Source: Microbacterium sp. ET2 (GTDB lineage Bacteria > Actinomycetota > Actinomycetes > Actinomycetales > Microbacteriaceae). From it: a stretch of DNA of 64,000 nucleotides. The stretch is from the NCBI RefSeq assembly GCF_030347395.1, contig NZ_CP128170.1, forward strand, positions 1,426,001-1,490,000, in the 5' to 3' direction. The notes beneath the pieces were generated by a model. It searched no databases, was not told the origin of the DNA, and saw only the letters and a list, made by a program, of their open reading frames with translations. The position numbers and the translations under genes are program-made. Positions 60,501-64,000 of this stretch are shown here, piece by piece (positions within the stretch are counted from its first letter, which is position 1; every line of letters begins with the position of its first letter).

Positions 60501-61103
60501 GTGCCGGCCACCCCTACCCGTCGCCGCGGCGAATACGCCAAGACGGCCCTTCGACGCGAGCAGATCCTCGACGCTGCCGCCGAGGTCTTCGGGCGCTCAG
60601 GATTCACCTCGGCATCACTGGCCGACATCGCCGATGCCGCGGGAATCAGCATCGCCGGGCTCAACCATCACTTCGCAACGAAGACCCAGCTCCTCGAAGC
60701 AGTCTTCGATCGCAATCGCGCACGAGCGGCCGCACTCTTCACGAGCGACGATCCCGTCGAGAAGCTGCGCGCCGTCCTCAATCTTGCCGTGGCGAACGAA
60801 AACGATCCTCTGACAACCCAACTGTTCACCATGATGTCGGTCGAGGCATCGTCTGCTGACCACCCCGCCCACTCCTGGCTGCTCCGGCACTACGAAGAGA
60901 CTCTGACGATGGTCACCGACACGTTCGCGGAACTCGAGCAGATCGGCCTGCTGCGAGCCGATATGACTCCGCAAGCCGCGGCTCGCGCGTACATGGCGCT
61001 GTCGGATGGTCTCCAGATACAAGCCTTGTACCAGCCCGGCGGGTTCTCGCAGCCAGACCTGATCCGCCGAGTCCTCAGCAGCTTCCTCTCGCAGCCTCTC
61101 TGA
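60501..61103 (+). CDS. TetR-family regulator of the rhamnoside operon
   Basis: A 200-residue TetR repressor. The helix-turn-helix (about residues 12-58) reads QILDAAAEVFGRSGF and SLADIADAAGISIAGLNHHF, followed by KTQLLEAVF; the remainder is the ligand domain. GTG 60501 follows the -10-like TACTTT (60489-60494) by six bases, which favours it over ATG 60480 (seven more residues). It is divergent from the ABC/GH3/GH78 operon. The inducer is probably the transported glycoside or rhamnose. Confidence 0.88.
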   Translation: MPATPTRRRGEYAKTALRREQILDAAAEVFGRSGFTSASLADIADAAGISIAGLNHHFATKTQLLEAVFDRNRARAAALFTSDDPVEKLRAVLNLAVANENDPLTTQLFTMMSVEASSADHPAHSWLLRHYEETLTMVTDTFAELEQIGLLRADMTPQAAARAYMALSDGLQIQALYQPGGFSQPDLIRRVLSSFLSQPL

Positions 61104-61173
61104 GAGAGGAAATAGCGTCCTTGGGGCCGCCGGGAGACAGCGTCGACCGCACAGGAATCCCTAGCCGGACGGC

Positions 61174-62295
61174 TCAGGGAGATGCGGCGGCACCGTCCGA
61201 CACCGGAATCAGTCGGATGAGCTGGGTGACGTGCCGCGGCTCGAGCTCCGCCAGCGACGACACACCTAGCAGCGCCATCGTCCGCTCGATCTCGCTGCGG
61301 AGGATCGCGATGGTGCGGTCGACGCCCTGCCTGCCGCCGGCCATGAGTCCGTAGAGGTAGGCGCGGCCGATGAGGGTGAACTTGGCGCCGAGGGCGATGG
61401 ATGCGACGATGTCGGCGCCGTTCATGATGCCGGTGTCGACCATGATCGTGGCGTCCTTGCCCACCTCGCGGACCACGTGCGGGAGGAGGTGGAACGGCAC
61501 CGGGGCGCGGTCGAGCTGACGACCGCCGTGGTTGGACAGGATGATCCCGTCGACCCCCCGGTCGACCAGCCGCGTCGCGTCCGCAACGTTCTGCACGCCC
61601 TTCACCACCAGCTTGCCGGGCCACATCGAGCGGATGAGATCCAGGTCGTCGTAGCTGATGGTGGGGTCCATCGCGGCGTTGAGCAATTCCCCGACGGTAC
61701 CGCCTGTGGTGCTGAGGGACGCGAACTCCAGCTTCGGGGTGGTGAGGAAGTCGATCCACCACCACGGCCGGGGAATGGCGTTGACAATGGTGCCGAGCGT
61801 CAGCTGCGGAGGGATGGAGAACCCGTTGCGCTTGTCACGGAGCCGCGCTCCCGCGATCGGGGTGTCCACGGTGAACTGCAGCGTGTCGAAACCGGCCCTC
61901 GCGGCACGTTCCACCAGACCGAACGAGATCTCACGCTGCCGCATCACGTACAACTGGAACCAGTTGCGCCCCGCGATCCCGAACGGCAGCGCCGATGGAC
62001 CTCCGAGGATCTCGCATGACGTGTCGACGCGAGGGGCTGGGCGAAGAACGTCGGGGTGGAACTCGACGTCTTCGAACGCCCGCCGCGCGCGGTCGAGGGA
62101 GATCTCGCCCTCTGCGGCGCCGTCGGTGTAATCGAACGCCGCCTTCGGCGTGCGGCGCTTGGCGATCGCCCGCAGATCCGCGATCGTCAACGCCGATTCG
62201 AGTCGGCGCTTGCGTCCGTTGAGCTCGGGGCGCTTGAACTGCATGAGCTCCAGCAGCTCGGCGGGGCGGGGAAGCTGACGGGTGACCATGGTCAC
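61174..62295 (-). CDS. LldD-like FMN alpha-hydroxyacid dehydrogenase with internal deletion
   Basis: A 373-residue L-lactate dehydrogenase/oxidase homologue; relatives are about 400-420. Most landmarks are present: [11 protein letters not shown], the catalytic His256 in [10 protein letters not shown] and the FMN phosphate site near GRAYLYG. After SALPFGIA (residue 108) the sequence goes directly to GRNWFQLYV, so the usual strand with the Pro-Thr/Ala-Gly FMN contacts and the next two helices, about 45 residues, are missing in frame (junction near 61971-61974). The product may be inactive. It is coupled to rhaB by ATGA; lactate is the end product of rhamnose-derived lactaldehyde. Confidence 0.82.
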   Translation of the reverse strand: MTMVTRQLPRPAELLELMQFKRPELNGRKRRLESALTIADLRAIAKRRTPKAAFDYTDGAAEGEISLDRARRAFEDVEFHPDVLRPAPRVDTSCEILGGPSALPFGIAGRNWFQLYVMRQREISFGLVERAARAGFDTLQFTVDTPIAGARLRDKRNGFSIPPQLTLGTIVNAIPRPWWWIDFLTTPKLEFASLSTTGGTVGELLNAAMDPTISYDDLDLIRSMWPGKLVVKGVQNVADATRLVDRGVDGIILSNHGGRQLDRAPVPFHLLPHVVREVGKDATIMVDTGIMNGADIVASIALGAKFTLIGRAYLYGLMAGGRQGVDRTIAILRSEIERTMALLGVSSLAELEPRHVTQLIRLIPVSDGAAASP

Positions 62296-63725
62296 TCCTC
62301 CTCAGAGCGGGGATGGTGATGGCGAAGGTTCTGCGTGCGGGCAACGAGGTCTCGCAGAGCCTCGAGCGACCCGTCGACGAACCCGACGGCCCGGGCCTGG
62401 ACGAGGATGTTCCCCAGCGCCGTTGCCTCGACAGGGCCGGCGACGACGGGCACACCCGCGCGGTCGGCGGTCCGCTGGCATAGGAGTTCGTTCATCGCCC
62501 CACCGCCGACGATGTGGATGACGCGGAGCGGGGTCCCCCGCAGTGCCGCGGCGTGGTGGGCTGTTCGGGCGAAGGCATCGGCGAGCGACTCGATGATGCT
62601 TCGGGTGTACTCCGCCTGAGTGCGCGGTGGGGCGACTCCGTGCTCCTCGCACCAGGCGTTGATCCGGGCGGTCATGTCGCCGGGACGGAGGAAGCGGGAG
62701 TCGTCTACGTCGAACAGCGGAACCGACGTCACAGGGACCTCCGCCGCCGATCCCAGGAGCTCGGGAAGGTCGATGCGGTCCCCCTCCTGTTCCCACCCGC
62801 GGATGGTCTCGGTGAGAATCCACAGGCCCATAACGTTGCGGAGCAGACGGATGCGTCCGTCGACGCCTCCCTCGTTGCTGAACCCTGCTTCGCGGGCCTC
62901 CGTCGTGAGGACGGGGGTCTCCGTTTCCACACCGACAAGCCCCCAGGTGCCGCACGAGATGAACGCGGCACCGTCCTGCGTCATCGGCACCGCGACGACC
63001 GCGGACGCGGTGTCGTGAGAACCGACCGCCGTCACCGCGACCGAAGGCGACAGTCCGGTGCCGCTCGCAACGCCGTCTGAGAGGGTGCCGACCAGATCAC
63101 CGGGCGCGACGAGGTCGGGCAGGAGTGAGCGCCGGATCCCCACCCTGTCGAGGAGTTCGGTGTCCCAGCGTCCGGAACGGATATCGATCAGCCCGGTGGT
63201 CGATGCGTTCGTGCGCTCGGCCCAGATCGATCCGGTCAACCAGTACCCGAGCAGGTCGGGGATGAGGAGGAGCTTGTCCGCCAGATCGAGGAAGTCCCCC
63301 TCCTCCGATTCGAGCTGGTAGACGGTGTTGAAGGGCAGGTGTTGCAGTCCGTTCCGGGCGAAGAGCTCGGGGTGACGGATCCGGTTGTGCACACGAACCA
63401 CGCCGCGCCATGTTCGCTCGTCGCGGTAGTGGACGGGGTTCCGTAACAGCGTCCCGCGCCGCAGCATCCCGTAGTCCACTGCCCAGGAATCCACGCCGAC
63501 CGATCGCAGATCGGGTGCGACGCGGCCGGCGGCGCGGAGCCCCGCGAGCGACTCTCCCCACAGGTGGAGAATGTCCCAGTGCAGGGTGTCCCCCACGCGG
63601 ACAGGGGTGTTCGGGAAGCGTGCGACTGTCTCCGTTTCCAGTGCGTCGGGCCCGACCCGACCGACGATGACGCGGCCGCTGGTTGCTCCGAGGTCGATGG
63701 CCGCGACCGCGCCGGTACCTGTCAT
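62292..63725 (-). CDS. rhaB: rhamnulokinase
   Basis: A 477-residue FGGY-family kinase that phosphorylates L-rhamnulose at C1. [16 protein letters not shown] is the N-terminal phosphate loop, [10 protein letters not shown] and HYRDERT are RhaB-specific segments, and [11 protein letters not shown] and [15 protein letters not shown] belong to the ATP domain. The length is normal. The start overlaps the aldolase-dehydrogenase stop and the end overlaps lldD, so all three are coupled. The gene supplies rhamnulose 1-phosphate to the bifunctional enzyme upstream. Confidence 0.93.
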   Translation of the reverse strand: MTGTGAVAAIDLGATSGRVIVGRVGPDALETETVARFPNTPVRVGDTLHWDILHLWGESLAGLRAAGRVAPDLRSVGVDSWAVDYGMLRRGTLLRNPVHYRDERTWRGVVRVHNRIRHPELFARNGLQHLPFNTVYQLESEEGDFLDLADKLLLIPDLLGYWLTGSIWAERTNASTTGLIDIRSGRWDTELLDRVGIRRSLLPDLVAPGDLVGTLSDGVASGTGLSPSVAVTAVGSHDTASAVVAVPMTQDGAAFISCGTWGLVGVETETPVLTTEAREAGFSNEGGVDGRIRLLRNVMGLWILTETIRGWEQEGDRIDLPELLGSAAEVPVTSVPLFDVDDSRFLRPGDMTARINAWCEEHGVAPPRTQAEYTRSIIESLADAFARTAHHAAALRGTPLRVIHIVGGGAMNELLCQRTADRAGVPVVAGPVEATALGNILVQARAVGFVDGSLEALRDLVARTQNLRHHHPRSEEE

Positions 63726-64000
63726 CGGAGGAACGCGGCCGCGACACCGGAATCGACGGGGATGTGCAGACCCGTCGTGCGGCTGAGCTCGGGGCCGGTC
63801 AGGACGTAGACGGCGTCTGCGACGTTCTCGGGCACGACCTCGCGCTTGAGGATGGTGCGCTGGGCGTAGAACGTGCCGAGGTCCTTCTCCTCCACGCCGT
63901 AGGTGGCGGCGCGGTTGGCGCCCCAGCCGGAGGCGAAGATGCCCGAGCCGCGCACGACCCCGTCGGGGTTGATGCCGTTCACGCGTACCCCGTGCTCCCC
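63722..64000 (-). CDS. bifunctional rhamnulose-1-phosphate aldolase/alcohol dehydrogenase, C-terminus
   Basis: The last 92 codons of a gene that continues past the window edge. VNGINPDGVVRGSGIF, GANRAATYGVEEKDLGTFY, LKREVVPENVADAVYVL and the terminal [18 protein letters not shown] match the SDR half of the aldolase-dehydrogenase fusion (RhaD-type, about 680 residues) that cleaves rhamnulose 1-phosphate to DHAP and lactaldehyde and oxidises the lactaldehyde to lactate. It is coupled to rhaB by overlap. Confidence 0.88.
   Translation of the reverse strand, partial: GEHGVRVNGINPDGVVRGSGIFASGWGANRAATYGVEEKDLGTFYAQRTILKREVVPENVADAVYVLTGPELSRTTGLHIPVDSGVAAAFLR

Overview
The window is GC-rich actinobacterial chromosome, most likely Microbacteriaceae and probably Microbacterium or a close relative. 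The evidence is heavy GC3 bias with long antisense shadow ORFs, many start-stop overlaps (ATGA/GTGA), many apparently leaderless genes, and small actinobacterial families (DUF7882-like, DUF6325-like, DUF3618, holin-X-like). I see no rRNA gene, no complete tRNA, no CRISPR array and no intact mobile element. The theme is carbohydrate and glycoside catabolism in tight, locally regulated operons.

1-5.7 kb (minus strand): GH3 glycosidase, TIM-barrel sugar isomerase, DhaK-DhaL kinase, RpiB-type isomerase and the start of an NAD-binding dehydrogenase, all with overlapping ends. A LacI-type palindrome lies inside the predicted promoter. This looks like glycoside hydrolysis followed by ketose phosphorylation and isomerisation.

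5.7-19.2 kb: a GntR/FCD regulator diverges from a 13-gene plus-strand operon: iron alcohol dehydrogenase, aldehyde dehydrogenase, RraA-like aldolase-fold protein, beta-hydroxyacid dehydrogenase, CUT1 sugar ABC transporter (two permeases and a binding protein), class III CoA-transferase, crotonase, COG3618-type amidohydrolase and two Gfo/Idh/MocA dehydrogenases. I know no described pathway with this gene set; it is the best candidate for an undescribed system.

19.2-39.3 kb: mostly housekeeping or stress genes. These are PhzF-like, maltokinase next to a frameshifted trehalose-synthase-like GH13 gene, universal stress protein behind a hexanucleotide repeat, SHOCT and DUF6325 proteins, PEBP, KDPG aldolase/KDG kinase/YaeQ, LysR, SDR/lipoprotein/CDF transporter, YihY, DUF72, a three-gene membrane-stress cluster, two DUF7882 paralogues and a CYP152 peroxygenase with an OleT-like histidine.

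39.3-44.9 kb: TetR gene divergent from TIM barrel, GMC/pyranose-oxidase-like enzyme, MFS and SGNH esterase genes. Two near-identical palindromes bracket the promoter. It resembles a glycoside 3-oxidation/deglycosylation cluster.

44.9-50.6 kb: PdxH, LLM flavoprotein, alpha/beta hydrolase and CPBP protease, then gene remains: an LLM copy, a frameshifted lactate permease, the C-terminus of an IS481-type transposase and a tRNA-Ser 3'-end-like fragment.

50.6-64 kb: rhamnoside and rhamnose use. GH78, GH3 and a dipeptide-type ABC transporter with a fused permease-ATPase lie under a divergent TetR gene with a perfect palindromic operator. A rhamnose operon follows (RhaD partial, RhaB, and an LldD-like protein lacking about 45 internal residues).
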